DNA from: Actinomycetes bacterium
GTDB taxonomy: Bacteria; Actinomycetota; Acidimicrobiia; Acidimicrobiales; RAAP-2
Direction: 5' to 3'
Assembly: GCA_021791145.1 (NCBI GenBank)
Contig: JAJYXE010000007.1
Span: 28,161 to 92,160 of the forward strand
Length of the DNA: 64,000 nt
Shown: piece after piece, positions 46,879 through 54,820 of the stretch
Position numbering within the stretch: the stretch's first letter is position 1
Layout of the letters: each line of letters opens with the position of its first letter
Notes under the pieces: generated by a model
What the model was told of the DNA's origin: nothing
Databases searched by the model: none
The model's input: the letters and a program-made list of their open reading frames with translations, nothing else
Made by a program: the position numbers and the translations under genes

Positions 46879-48270
46879 CTACGACGCGGCCGCGTCCGTG
46901 GTGTCCCCGGAATCGAACGGGTCGTCGGTCGCAGCGGGCACCTCGGGCACGTGCGCAGCATCGGACGCGCCGACGTCGATAGAAGCCGGATCGGCGGCGA
47001 AAGGTGGCCCGGAGGGTGCGGTGCCGGCGCGGTCCCGGCGATCGAGCATGCCCGGACGCGGCCATCGACGGACGAGCGGTACCGACGCTGCGAGCGCGGC
47101 GACGGCGCCGATGACGAGCGCCACCCGAGGCGAGCTGGCGTCGCTCAGCCAGCCCATGATCGGTGCCCCGATCGGGGTGGTGCCGAGGAAGGCGATGGCG
47201 TAGAGGGACATCACGCGCCCGCGCATCGTTGGCTCCGCGGCGAGCTGGAGCGTCGCGTTCGCCGTCGCGATGAAGGCGATGCTGGCGACGCCCATCGCCA
47301 CCAGCGCGACCACCGTGAGGAGCTCGGTCGGCAGGAGGCCGACAAGTGCGATCGTCGCGCCGAACCCGAGCCCGATCAGTCCGAGGAGCCCGGCAGAAGG
47401 CCGGCTCCGGTGGGCGACGAGCAGTCCCCCCATCACCGCTCCGGAGCCCATGGCGGCGGTGAAGGCGCTGTAGGTCCCGGCACCCCCATGGAAGGTGTAC
47501 TCCGCGAGGAGGGGCAGCGTCGTCGTGAAATTGAAGGCGAGCGTGCCGACCACCGCCATGGCGAGCAGCGGGTCGCGGAGCCCGGGAGTGCGCCATACGT
47601 ACCCGAGCGCCTCCCTCACCTGGCCCTTGGCACGGGCCACCCGCTCGGTGCGGTACAGCTCCGAGGTCCGCATCAAGAGGAGCGCGACGATGACCGCCGC
47701 GTACGAGCCGGCGTTGACGAAGAAGCACGATGCGAAGCCCGTGGCGTAGATCAGCGCGCCGCCGATCGCCGGACCGATGACACGGGCCGAGTTCATGAGC
47801 ACGCTGTTGAGGCTCACCGCGTTGGGCAGGAGCTCGCGCCCCACCATCTCGGAGACGAACGCCTGCCGGGCCGGATTTGTGAACAGGTTGACCACGCCAA
47901 GGAGCGCGGCGAGGAAGAACACCTCCCACATCCGCACCACGTGCATCCCGGTCAGCAGCGCCAACGCGAGCGCGAGCGCCCCGGCCGCTGCCTGGGTGAC
48001 GACGAGCAGGCGGCGCTTGTCGAGCCGGTCGGCAGCGACACCGCCCAGCGTGCCGAACAGCAGCATCGGCACGTACTGGACGGCGGTCGCCGCCCCCACG
48101 TCGACACCGTTGCCCCTCAGCTGGTGCGAAAGGATCAGGAGCGCGAGCGCGACGGTCTGCATCCACGTGCCCGAGACCGACACCACCTGCCCGTAGAAGT
48201 AGAGCCGGAAGTTGCGAACCTGCAGCGCCCGGAAGGTCTTCGCGCCCACCTCGCGCAGGCGATGCCTCAT
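46879..48270 (-). CDS. Major facilitator superfamily transporter (MFS_3 / EntS-like)
   Basis: A 463-residue, 12-helix exporter-type MFS protein. It begins RNFRLYFYGQVVSVSGTWMQ, the MFS_3 start, with the loop 2-3 motif GGVAADRLDKRRLLV and LLGVVNLFTNPARQAFVSEM. A cytoplasmic acidic tail of about 60 residues ends it. Members export siderophores, drugs or other small molecules. It is coupled to an upstream MarR gene (ATGA), so it is probably induced when the MarR ligand, perhaps its substrate, is present. Confidence 0.92.
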   Translation of the reverse strand: MRHRLREVGAKTFRALQVRNFRLYFYGQVVSVSGTWMQTVALALLILSHQLRGNGVDVGAATAVQYVPMLLFGTLGGVAADRLDKRRLLVVTQAAAGALALALALLTGMHVVRMWEVFFLAALLGVVNLFTNPARQAFVSEMVGRELLPNAVSLNSVLMNSARVIGPAIGGALIYATGFASCFFVNAGSYAAVIVALLLMRTSELYRTERVARAKGQVREALGYVWRTPGLRDPLLAMAVVGTLAFNFTTTLPLLAEYTFHGGAGTYSAFTAAMGSGAVMGGLLVAHRSRPSAGLLGLIGLGFGATIALVGLLPTELLTVVALVAMGVASIAFIATANATLQLAAEPTMRGRVMSLYAIAFLGTTPIGAPIMGWLSDASSPRVALVIGAVAALAASVPLVRRWPRPGMLDRRDRAGTAPSGPPFAADPASIDVGASDAAHVPEVPAATDDPFDSGDTTDAAAS

Positions 48271-48833
48271 CGCTCTTCGACCAGCCTCTCGAGCAGCACT
48301 GCGAGCTCGGCCACCCGCGCACGCTCGAGCGCAGGGAGGACCGCGATCTGCCGGGCGAGATAGGCGTTCTCCAAGCTCTTGATCCGCTCGAGCGTGGCGC
48401 GCCCCAAGGCCGTCAGCTCGACCCTGCTCACCCTCTTGTCGCCTTCGTCGCCGAGCCGCACGACGAGCCCTGCAGCCTCCATCGCCCCGATGATGCGCGT
48501 CATGGTGGGCGGCTGCACCTGCTCTGCCTGAGCGAGCTCGCCGAGCGTCGGGCTCCGAAGGCGCCTGATCGTCGAGAGGGCGGACTCTTGAGGAGGTGAG
48601 AGGCCGGTCACCGACTCCTGGCGCAACCGACGGTTGAGCCGGGTGATCGCGATCCGCACCCTCGCAGGCAGCTCCTCGTCGGCGATCTCCTCCCGGGGGG
48701 GTGCCGGCGCGTCCCGGGGGTGTGCCGGCGCGTCCCGGGGGTGTGCCGGCGCGTCCGAGGGCTCGCCCTCTCCCGAGCCCGGCTCCGTCTCCGTCTCCGT
48801 CTCCCGCGGTCCACCGGCCCTCCGGCTGGTCAC
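48267..48833 (-). CDS. MarR family transcriptional regulator
   Basis: A 188-residue protein with a disordered acidic N-terminus carrying a DAPAHPRDAPAHPRDAPAPP minisatellite, then a MarR core: ALSTIRRLRSPTLGELAQAE, QPPTMTRIIGAMEAAGLVVR (recognition helix), GDEGDKRVSRVELTALGRA (wing). It probably represses its own operon with the downstream MFS exporter through the palindrome at 48848-48864. GTG start without a clear ribosome site, consistent with a short or absent leader. The N-terminal repeats are DNA-level 21-bp repeats. Confidence 0.9.
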   Translation of the reverse strand: MTSRRAGGPRETETETEPGSGEGEPSDAPAHPRDAPAHPRDAPAPPREEIADEELPARVRIAITRLNRRLRQESVTGLSPPQESALSTIRRLRSPTLGELAQAEQVQPPTMTRIIGAMEAAGLVVRLGDEGDKRVSRVELTALGRATLERIKSLENAYLARQIAVLPALERARVAELAVLLERLVEER

Positions 48834-48847
48834 GCGGTGGATCTTAC

Positions 48848-48864
48848 TTAGTGTTTCTCACTAA
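48848..48864. promoter_or_regulatory. Probable MarR operator
   Basis: TTAGTG-TTTCT-CACTAA, a perfect 6-bp inverted repeat with 5-bp spacer, 14 bp before the marR start. The AT-rich stretch stands out in the GC-rich context and part of it (GTTTCTCA) recurs just downstream at 48866, suggesting a second half-site. Spacing and symmetry suit MarR dimers. Confidence 0.6.
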
Positions 48865-48930
48865 TGTTTCTCATCTCGGCGGACTTGCCCAGGATTGGGC
48901 CCCAGGGAGTGGGGGTGGAGCGGAGAGGGA

Positions 48931-49317
48931 CTAGAGCCGGGGGACGTAGGCGCCACGACCGAGAGCAGCGCTCTCGAACGGGTCCACTGTCTCTGTCAGC
49001 CCGCCGACGACCTCGGCGACCCAGGGAAGGCGATCCTTCAAGATTCGCTCGACGCCGCCTTGCAACGTCGCAGAGCTGATGGCGCAGGAGCTACAGGCGC
49101 CCTGGAGCTGGACCTCCACGACCCCCGATTCGACGTCTGCGGAGACCAGCACGAGGTCGCCGCCATCCGCTTGCACCGCGGGACGAATGAGCTCCATGAG
49201 GGATCGCAGCTCGGCGAGCCGCTGCCCGCGCTCTGCGTCGCCCAGTGGACCGTGCGCGTCGCCCGCCGTCTCCCCCGCGTCGTCAGGATGGTCCCGGTCG
49301 TTCTCCACGGCTCCCAT
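48931..49317 (-). CDS. NifU-like Fe-S cluster scaffold/carrier (Nfu domain)
   Basis: A 128-residue protein. After an acidic N-terminus comes the Nfu core LRSLMELIRPAVQADGGDLV, VEVQLQGACSSCAISSATLQ with the cluster-binding CxxC (CSSC), and GVERILKDRLPWVAEVVGG. Such proteins carry 4Fe-4S clusters to target enzymes. It is the last gene of the leftward group that begins after tRNA-Sec. Confidence 0.9.
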   Translation of the reverse strand: MGAVENDRDHPDDAGETAGDAHGPLGDAERGQRLAELRSLMELIRPAVQADGGDLVLVSADVESGVVEVQLQGACSSCAISSATLQGGVERILKDRLPWVAEVVGGLTETVDPFESAALGRGAYVPRL

Positions 49318-49365
49318 TGTGCCGCGCGCGACGCCGCCACCGAGCGCCCGGGGCGCCGTCCGAGC

Positions 49366-50280
49366 TCAGGCGACGACGGGATCCGGCGGCGGGGCAGCCG
49401 GCGGCTCTTCGACCACGCGATTCTCGAGGACCCCGATCCGGTCGATCTCGATGCGCACCAGGTCCCCAGGTTCCAGCCACCGTGGAGGGGCGAAGCTTGC
49501 GCCTACCCCCGAGGGCGTGCCCGTCGAGAGCACGTCTCCGGGCTCGAGCGGGAAGACCGTCGTCAGGTACTCGATCATCTCGTCGGGCCCGAAGACCATG
49601 TCCCCGGTCGAGGTGTGCTGGCGGAGCTCGCCGTTCACCCACGTCCGCAGGGAAAGCCCCCGGACGTCGCCCACCTCGTCCGGGGTCACGATCCAAGGCC
49701 CCAGGGGACAGTGCGTGTCGAACGACTTGCCCATCGTGAACGTCGGCGAATGGGCTTGCCAGTCCCGCACGCTGACGTCGTTCACCACGGTGAAGCCAGC
49801 GACCACGCCGAGCCACCTTGTTGCGGGGACGGACTTCGCACGTCTGCGGATCACCACGCCGAGCTCGCCCTCGTAGTCGACCTGTCGGGAGACCGCCGGG
49901 ATGACGATTGTGCTGGACGGCCCGGTCACCGCAGTTCGCTGCTTGTTGAACCAGTACTGGCGCGTTGGCAGCTCGCGTCCCATCTCTTGGACGTGCGCCT
50001 TGTAGTTCATCCCGATCGCCAGCACCTTGGGCGGCGAGGTCACCGGCGCGAGCAGCTCGACCTGCTCGAGGCCCCAGCGCCGCGCAGAGGTGGCCGGAGC
50101 CGACATCGCCCGCTCCCACGCCTCGTCGCCCAGCCCGAGAAGCAGGGCCATGTCCCCGGGCAGACCGATTGCAGCGTCAGTCAGGTCGATGAGCTCGTCG
50201 CCGTCCACGACCCCGGTGCGCTGGCGTGTCGCGGGGCCGGATGGCGTCCCGTCGGGTACGAGGAAGGTCGCGAGCCGCAC
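49366..50280 (-). CDS. Fumarylacetoacetate hydrolase family protein
   Basis: A 304-residue FAH-fold enzyme. It has KVLAIGMNYKAHVQEMGREL, VDYEGELGVVIRRRAKSV (metal-binding Glu pair), GFTVVNDVSVRDWQ, GKSFDTHCPLGPWIVTPDEV and GDVLSTGTPSGVG. Family members hydrolyse C-C bonds in diketo acids or isomerise/decarboxylate in aromatic degradation pathways. GTG start. It lies 50 bp after the AhpD-like gene and 48 bp before nifU, so probably one transcript. Confidence 0.92.
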   Translation of the reverse strand: MRLATFLVPDGTPSGPATRQRTGVVDGDELIDLTDAAIGLPGDMALLLGLGDEAWERAMSAPATSARRWGLEQVELLAPVTSPPKVLAIGMNYKAHVQEMGRELPTRQYWFNKQRTAVTGPSSTIVIPAVSRQVDYEGELGVVIRRRAKSVPATRWLGVVAGFTVVNDVSVRDWQAHSPTFTMGKSFDTHCPLGPWIVTPDEVGDVRGLSLRTWVNGELRQHTSTGDMVFGPDEMIEYLTTVFPLEPGDVLSTGTPSGVGASFAPPRWLEPGDLVRIEIDRIGVLENRVVEEPPAAPPPDPVVA

Positions 50281-50330
50281 ACTCGGAGGCTAGCGGCCGC
50301 CACGCCGCACAGCGGCGTTGCGCGCTCGGT

Positions 50331-50714
50331 TCACGCCGGCGCGTCCTTGGGTGCGGGCGCGCCCTTGGGCGCCTGCGCGCCCGCGAACTCCTCGTAGGCG
50401 GCGAGAGCCCGGGGACCGAAGACCGTGCCTGGGCCCCCATTCATCAGGATGCAGACTCCGACGGTCTCAGCCACCTCCTGAAACGTCGCGCCCCGCCGCG
50501 CCGCGCCGCGGGCGTGAGAGGCGATGCACCCGTCGCATTCGCGGGTGACCGCGATGGCGAGCGCGACGAGCTCCTTGGTCTTCGCTGACAGCGCGCCCTC
50601 CGCCATCGCGCCACGGTGGAGGGCGGCGTAGCCGGACACCACGTCGGGCACCGCCTCGCGCACCCTTGCGTACTGGTCGCGAAGCTCGGATTGGATGTCG
50701 TGGTAGTGGGACAT
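50331..50714 (-). CDS. Carboxymuconolactone decarboxylase / AhpD-like protein
   Basis: A 127-residue helical protein with the AhpD-type redox motif TRECDGCIASHARGAARRGA (CxxC followed by His), plus LSAKTKELVALAIAV and an N-terminal helix. The two cysteines and the His suggest thiol peroxidase or disulphide reductase activity rather than true decarboxylation. Here both positions are ordinary Cys codons although Sec-containing AhpD-like proteins exist. ATG with GAAGGGAG upstream. The C-terminus carries a short APKGAPAPKDAPA repeat. Confidence 0.9.
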   Translation of the reverse strand: MSHYHDIQSELRDQYARVREAVPDVVSGYAALHRGAMAEGALSAKTKELVALAIAVTRECDGCIASHARGAARRGATFQEVAETVGVCILMNGGPGTVFGPRALAAYEEFAGAQAPKGAPAPKDAPA

Positions 50715-50781
50715 GCGTGCTCCCTTCAAGGATGCCGGCTCGTCCGCTCGAGCGCGGTGCCCGATGCAGAGGGGTGCCTCG

Positions 50782-50940
50782 TCAGGCCGGGCGCCGCTCA
50801 CCGTCGCGGACGGCCGGCACCATTCGGCGGCACCGAAGGCACCAGGCCGCCGGCGCTTCCTCGTCCGCCGGGTGGACGAGAGCCCCACATGCACCGCAAC
50901 GCCAGATGGCGGGTGACTCCGACCCCAGCTGGAAGGTCAA
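50782..50940 (-). CDS. Small zinc-ribbon protein (TTG start)
   Basis: A 52-residue protein with two CxxC knuckles: IWRCGACGALVH and AAWCLRCRRMVP, spaced to form one zinc ribbon or rubredoxin-like site. The start is a TTG at 50938-50940 preceded by AAGGAG with a 5-base spacer, which is a good site; the frame is open further up but Arg/Gly-rich. It opens the leftward group AhpD-like, FAH, NifU. No exact family match recognised; function unknown. Confidence 0.65.
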   Translation of the reverse strand: MTFQLGSESPAIWRCGACGALVHPADEEAPAAWCLRCRRMVPAVRDGERRPA

Positions 50941-51091
50941 TTTCGCTCCTTGCCGTCCTGTCGCGTCGTCCAGTCCTGGTGGCGCCCCGAGGGGACCGGA
51001 TCCGGCCCGACCGATCTTGCAGGTCGCCACTCTATGTGCACTGCGCAACGGTCACACGTCCCGGCCGTGGCGCGCGCCGCGGACCCGATCG

Positions 51092-51184
51092 CGGAGGTGG
51101 ACGGGAATCGAACCCGCCGGGCGGGGTTCACCCGCCCCACCCGCTTTGAAGGCGGGGAGGCCCACCAGGTGCCTGGACACCTCC
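51092..51184 (-). tRNA. selC: tRNA-Sec (selenocysteine, anticodon TCA)
   Basis: A 93-nt gene on the minus strand with the hallmarks of bacterial tRNA-Sec: acceptor GGAGGTG/CACCTCC with G discriminator, an extended D arm, anticodon stem CCCGC/GCGGG with loop CTTCAAA (anticodon TCA at 51147-51149), an exceptionally long variable arm GGGGCGGGTGAACCCCGCCC and a T arm GGCGGGTTCGATTCCCGTC. It lets UGA be read as selenocysteine with SelB and a SECIS hairpin. The 3' CCA is not encoded. selA, selB and selD are not in the window. Confidence 0.95.
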
Positions 51185-51443
51185 GTGCCGGAGCGTAGAG
51201 GCGCCGCGCCGCCGTCCGCACCAGGGCCACGGCGGCGCCCCAACGTCGCCCTCCCGCCGGACGAGGCTCTCGGATGCTCGCGTGCTCGGTGCTCGAACCG
51301 ACGGCGTGAGCAGCCAGCTTGCGCGCGGTGCAGTGGGATTGCAATGGTTCGTGTCCGCATCGCCTCACCGGATGCACAGCACGCGGCGGTTCCGTCCCAC
51401 AACCGTCGGGGTACGACGAACGCCGATCATAGAGGAGCACTGG

Positions 51444-53054
51444 ATGACCGCCCTTCGGGAGGGACCGCTGGAAGACGGGCTCTCAGCTGCGCTCGATGAC
51501 CTCGACGCGCGCTCCGAGACCGCAACGAGCGGCGAGCCCGCCGTCATCGAGAGCGGCCCGAGTTGCCGCGTGGACGGGGCGGGCGAAGGGCGGGGATACC
51601 GGATCCTCGGAGAGGTGGAGGTCGGGCTCGACCCCGAGGGCGTCGTCGTCCACGGCGCGACCGGACGGATCTACGTCGCGTGCTCGAGGTCGAACTCTGT
51701 GGCCGTGGTCGACCCCGACCGGCTGCGCGTGATCGAGACCATCCCGGTGGGCGGCGAACCCATCGACATCGTCGTGGACGAGCGAACCGGACGCGTGTTC
51801 ACCGCCGACGCCAGGTCCGATCAGTTGTCGGTGATCGACGCGGCCGCAGCCAAGGTGGTGGCCACGATCGGCGTTGGCAGCTACCCAGCCGGCCTCTGCG
51901 TCGACGAGGAGGGACGCCGCCTCTACGCGGGCGACGCGGCAGGCTCCACGATGAGCGTCGTCGACCTCGACCGACTCGAACGGATCGGCGTGGTCGACGC
52001 AGAGCTCGGCGCAGGAGCCGTCGCCGTCGACCCGCGAGCGCGGCGTGTCTACTGCGTGAACTTCATCGCCTCCTCCGTGAGCATCGTCGATGCCGGGTCG
52101 CTCGAGGTCACTGCGCGTCTGCCGCTCCTTGCAGGACCGTGCGCGATCGCCGTCCACCAGGAGAGCGGCGACGTGTTCATCGCCGACTCGCTGGCGAGCA
52201 CCATCACCCGGATCGACGGCCGCACGATCGAGAAGGCGGCGGAGATGGCGGTCCCCAACGCCCCGGTCGGCCTCTCGATGGGATCTCGCGGCGACCGCCT
52301 CTACGTCGGCAACCGGGGGGACGGCACCGTGAGCGTGATGGGGCTCGACGGCACCGAATGGTCCCGCATCCCGGTGGGCGCCGCCCCCGGCGGCGTGTGC
52401 GAAGACCCGCTGCATCCCGGGAGGCTCCTTGTCGCCAACGCCGGTTCCGGCACGATCACCGTCGCCGAGGACCTGCTGGACGGGCCTCCGACGACCCCGG
52501 TCGCGGCCGAGCGCCATCCGATGGTGGGCAAGAAGATGCCCTCTGTGTCCCTCCCGGACCTGTGGACCGAGCAGCTGCGCGACCTGGGCGAATGGGCGGG
52601 CCGCAAGTACGTCGTCAACGTCTTCGCCAGCTGGTGAGGCCCTTGCAACGCGGAGGCGCCGGTCATCGAGGACCTGCGTCGCCGTGCAGGCCGGTCTGGT
52701 CTGGAGATCATCTTGGTCGACGTCTGGGAGGGGACGGGCGCGTTCGCCGAAGCGCGGACATTCTGCAAGCTCTGGGGCGTCGAAGGAACCGTCCTCGTGG
52801 ACGAGGCCGGAGAGCTGGTGGAGCGGCTCGGCATCCGAGGGGTGCCGACGAACATCTTCGTGGACGCCGACGGGACCGTGACGGCGATCGGCGCGTCGAC
52901 CCCACGCGAGCTGGAGGCGGCCGTGCGCGAGCTGCTCGGTCCCGACGCCCCGCTCGAGGAGGCCACGCCGACGGGCGACTGGCACTGGCAGACCGATCCG
53001 GACCGGATCGGCGAGCAGCTCAGCGTCCGGGGAAACCGCCCGACAGGAAGCTGA
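51444..53054 (+). CDS. Selenoprotein: YVTN/NHL-type beta-propeller fused to TlpA/thioredoxin domain with W-Sec-G-P-C site
   Basis: Read through one TGA (52635-52637) this gene encodes 536 residues. Residues about 50-345 are six or seven beta-propeller repeats (GEVEVGLDPEGVVVHGATGR, YVACSRSNSVAVVDPDRLRV, IETIPVGGEPIDIVVDERTG and so on). Residues about 360-505 are a TlpA/ResA-like thioredoxin fold: PSVSLPDLWTEQLRDLGEWA, VNVFASW-Sec-GPCNAEAPV, then EIILVDVW and the cis-Pro loop GVPTNIFVDADG (Pro468). Sec398 replaces the first Cys of WCGPC; Cys401 is the second. ATG 51444 has GAGGAG 7 bases upstream. No signal peptide, so a cytosolic redox enzyme. It lies 259 bp from tRNA-Sec, divergent. Confidence 0.93.
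52655..52690 (+). promoter_or_regulatory. Candidate bacterial SECIS region after the Sec codon
   Basis: Two overlapping hairpins follow the UGA. One has stem GGCG..GGUC/GACC..CGCC with a six-base loop that starts 27 nt after the UGA. The other has stem CCUGC/GCAGG (52673-52677 with 52686-52690), a single bulged A below, and a loop GUCGCCGU that starts with G, 40 nt after the UGA. The first has the better distance, the second the better loop. Judged by eye only. Confidence 0.5.
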
Positions 53055-54567
53055 GCCCCGCCCCGGCGAGAGGCTGAGACCCGCCCAGGCGATGGGGTTC
53101 AACTGTGGCGCGGGGCGCGAGGAACCCGTAGGCGACGTCGGTGCCCACGCGACCGACCCAGCGGACCAGCTCGGGCACGAAGCGCGCGACGTCGACGGTC
53201 CCCAGCCCTGACGCGAGGTTGTAGCCCGCCGACGCGCTGTAGCCAGTGACGGTGTGCTGGGTGCCATTCACCTCGAACGACACGGTCGTGTTGCCCTTGG
53301 TCACCGGCACGATCCCTGGCTCGTGAGCCCGCTGCATCGCGTAGAGAGCCGGATTGATCGCTCCGAGGCCGCGACCCGCCTCTTGGTCCGCGAGAGCGAC
53401 CACGCCGGCAAAGAGGGGCGCAGCCTCGCTGGTGCCGCACACGTAGTACCAGCCAGGCGGTGTGGGCCCCCCGAAGCTCTGGTAGGTGTCGACCAGGCCC
53501 GAGCACGCGGCGCTCATCGAGATGTCCGGGATGCCCCGGTGATCGCCGACGACCGATGCCACGTCGCTCTGGTAGGAGGGTCTCGAGAAGATCGACGAGA
53601 GCCCCCCGCCGCTCGCGTCGGGATGGGGCCTCGATGTCCCGAAGACGAAGTCGTTGGCCGCCGGGTTGTACGAGTCGTTCCACACCTGGTCAGACGTCGT
53701 CCTGCGACCAGAGGCATCGAGGCTGAGCCGCGTCCCGCCGACCGCGGTGACGAGCGGGTCGCTCGCCGGCCATGTGACCGTCGGCGTCGTCGAGTAGTGG
53801 TGGCCTGTCGCTGTGGTGTAGTCGCTGACCCCTGTGTCACCCGTCGATGCGACGACCGTGATGCCCGCCGCCGCCGCAGCGACGAACGCACTCCGGAACG
53901 ACTCCAGGTCGGCTGCCGAAGAGAACGTATTCTCGTTCGCGCCGAAGCTCTGGCTGATCACGTCTCCGAGATGGTGGTCGACCACGAAGTTCTCCGCCTC
54001 GACGATCTGCGCGAACCCGACCGGCCCCTCGGTCTCCGAGACCGGCGTCTCGACCACGAGGAGGCTCGCGCCGGGTGCGGCCGCATGCGCCCACTCCACG
54101 TCGAGGGTGGTCTCGCCCGCCCACCCGACCATTGTTGTTGTCCCCGGGTCGTAGGGCGGAACGGGACCCGCTGGTCGGATGATCCGGAGGCTCGGGGGGG
54201 CCGGGAGGTGGAACTGCGCGTCGAACCTGGCGAGGTCTCTTCGGATCGTCGGCGACCCGAACGAGTCCACGATGGCGATGGTCACGCCGCGCCCGTCGAC
54301 ACCCTCTTCGAAGAGTGTCCCCTCGTCGTACGCAGCCTGGATCTGCGCAGGGTCATAACAGGAGAGTCGGATCGACGGTGTGGCACGGCACTGCGACTCC
54401 GTGAGCAGGCGGCTTGCCGGCGAACGGCGAGACTCCAGCTGCTGGGACTCCATCTGCTGGGAGCGGACGCCCTCGGCCCGACCCTCGGGCCCCTTCGTCA
54501 CCGCGACCGCCAGACTCGCCCCCAACGCGACGACGGAGACCAGGCTCACCAAGACGGCACTGCGCAA
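53020..54567 (-). CDS. S53 family acid serine-carboxyl peptidase (sedolisin/kumamolisin-like), secreted
   Basis: A 515-residue secreted protease active at low pH in this family. It has the catalytic Glu and Asp four apart in GWAGETTLDVEWAHA, an ISQSFGANE segment, and the nucleophile Ser in CGTSEAAPLFAG (consensus SGTSxxxP). The TTG at 54565-54567 with GGAGGGGAGG eight bases upstream begins a signal MRSAVLVSLVSVVALGASLA. The frame is open upstream through an Arg/Glu repeat into a MerR fragment, judged not part of the protein. It lacks the usual long pro-domain: DPAQIQAAYD near residue 60 is where the mature enzyme would start. Its 3' end overlaps the selenoprotein gene by 35 bp. Confidence 0.88.
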   Translation of the reverse strand: MRSAVLVSLVSVVALGASLAVAVTKGPEGRAEGVRSQQMESQQLESRRSPASRLLTESQCRATPSIRLSCYDPAQIQAAYDEGTLFEEGVDGRGVTIAIVDSFGSPTIRRDLARFDAQFHLPAPPSLRIIRPAGPVPPYDPGTTTMVGWAGETTLDVEWAHAAAPGASLLVVETPVSETEGPVGFAQIVEAENFVVDHHLGDVISQSFGANENTFSSAADLESFRSAFVAAAAAGITVVASTGDTGVSDYTTATGHHYSTTPTVTWPASDPLVTAVGGTRLSLDASGRRTTSDQVWNDSYNPAANDFVFGTSRPHPDASGGGLSSIFSRPSYQSDVASVVGDHRGIPDISMSAACSGLVDTYQSFGGPTPPGWYYVCGTSEAAPLFAGVVALADQEAGRGLGAINPALYAMQRAHEPGIVPVTKGNTTVSFEVNGTQHTVTGYSASAGYNLASGLGTVDVARFVPELVRWVGRVGTDVAYGFLAPRATVEPHRLGGSQPLAGAGLSFLSGGFPGR

Positions 54568-54687
54568 CGCTTGGACCTCCCCTCCTGGCGGCACGTGCAG
54601 TTCCGCGCGCAGCTCCACGCGCAGCTCCACGCGCTCGGCTGCAAACGGTAGCCCAGTCCTAGACGACAGGGTCCGGTTCGTCAGCTG

Positions 54688-54753
54688 GTGCGCCGACGGT
54701 GCGACCCCGGTGCGCTTTGCCAGCTCTCTGATCGACAAGAGCGGCTCGCTCAT
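54688..54753 (-). pseudogene. Remnant of a MerR-family regulator N-terminus
   Basis: From ATG 54751-54753 the frame reads MSEPLLSIRELAKRTGVAPS, the exact start pattern of MerR regulators (helix-turn-helix I-x-E-L-A-x-R-T-G-V), and then turns at about residue 22 into sequence without similarity, where LRYYE would be expected. No wing or sensor domain follows; instead a repetitive Val-Glu-Leu-Arg tract leads to the S53 peptidase. A deletion that joined a MerR gene to the peptidase upstream region explains this best. Confidence 0.65.
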
Positions 54754-54820
54754 GCACGGAGATCCCACGGAGCGCCAGCACGACCGTCAGCTGAGGTGAG
54801 CTCGAGCATGGAGGCGGTCC

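Noticed and set aside
51092..51184. Opal suppressor or tRNA-Trp instead of tRNA-Sec
   Set aside because: The length of 93 nt, the long variable arm and the G discriminator fit only tRNA-Sec.
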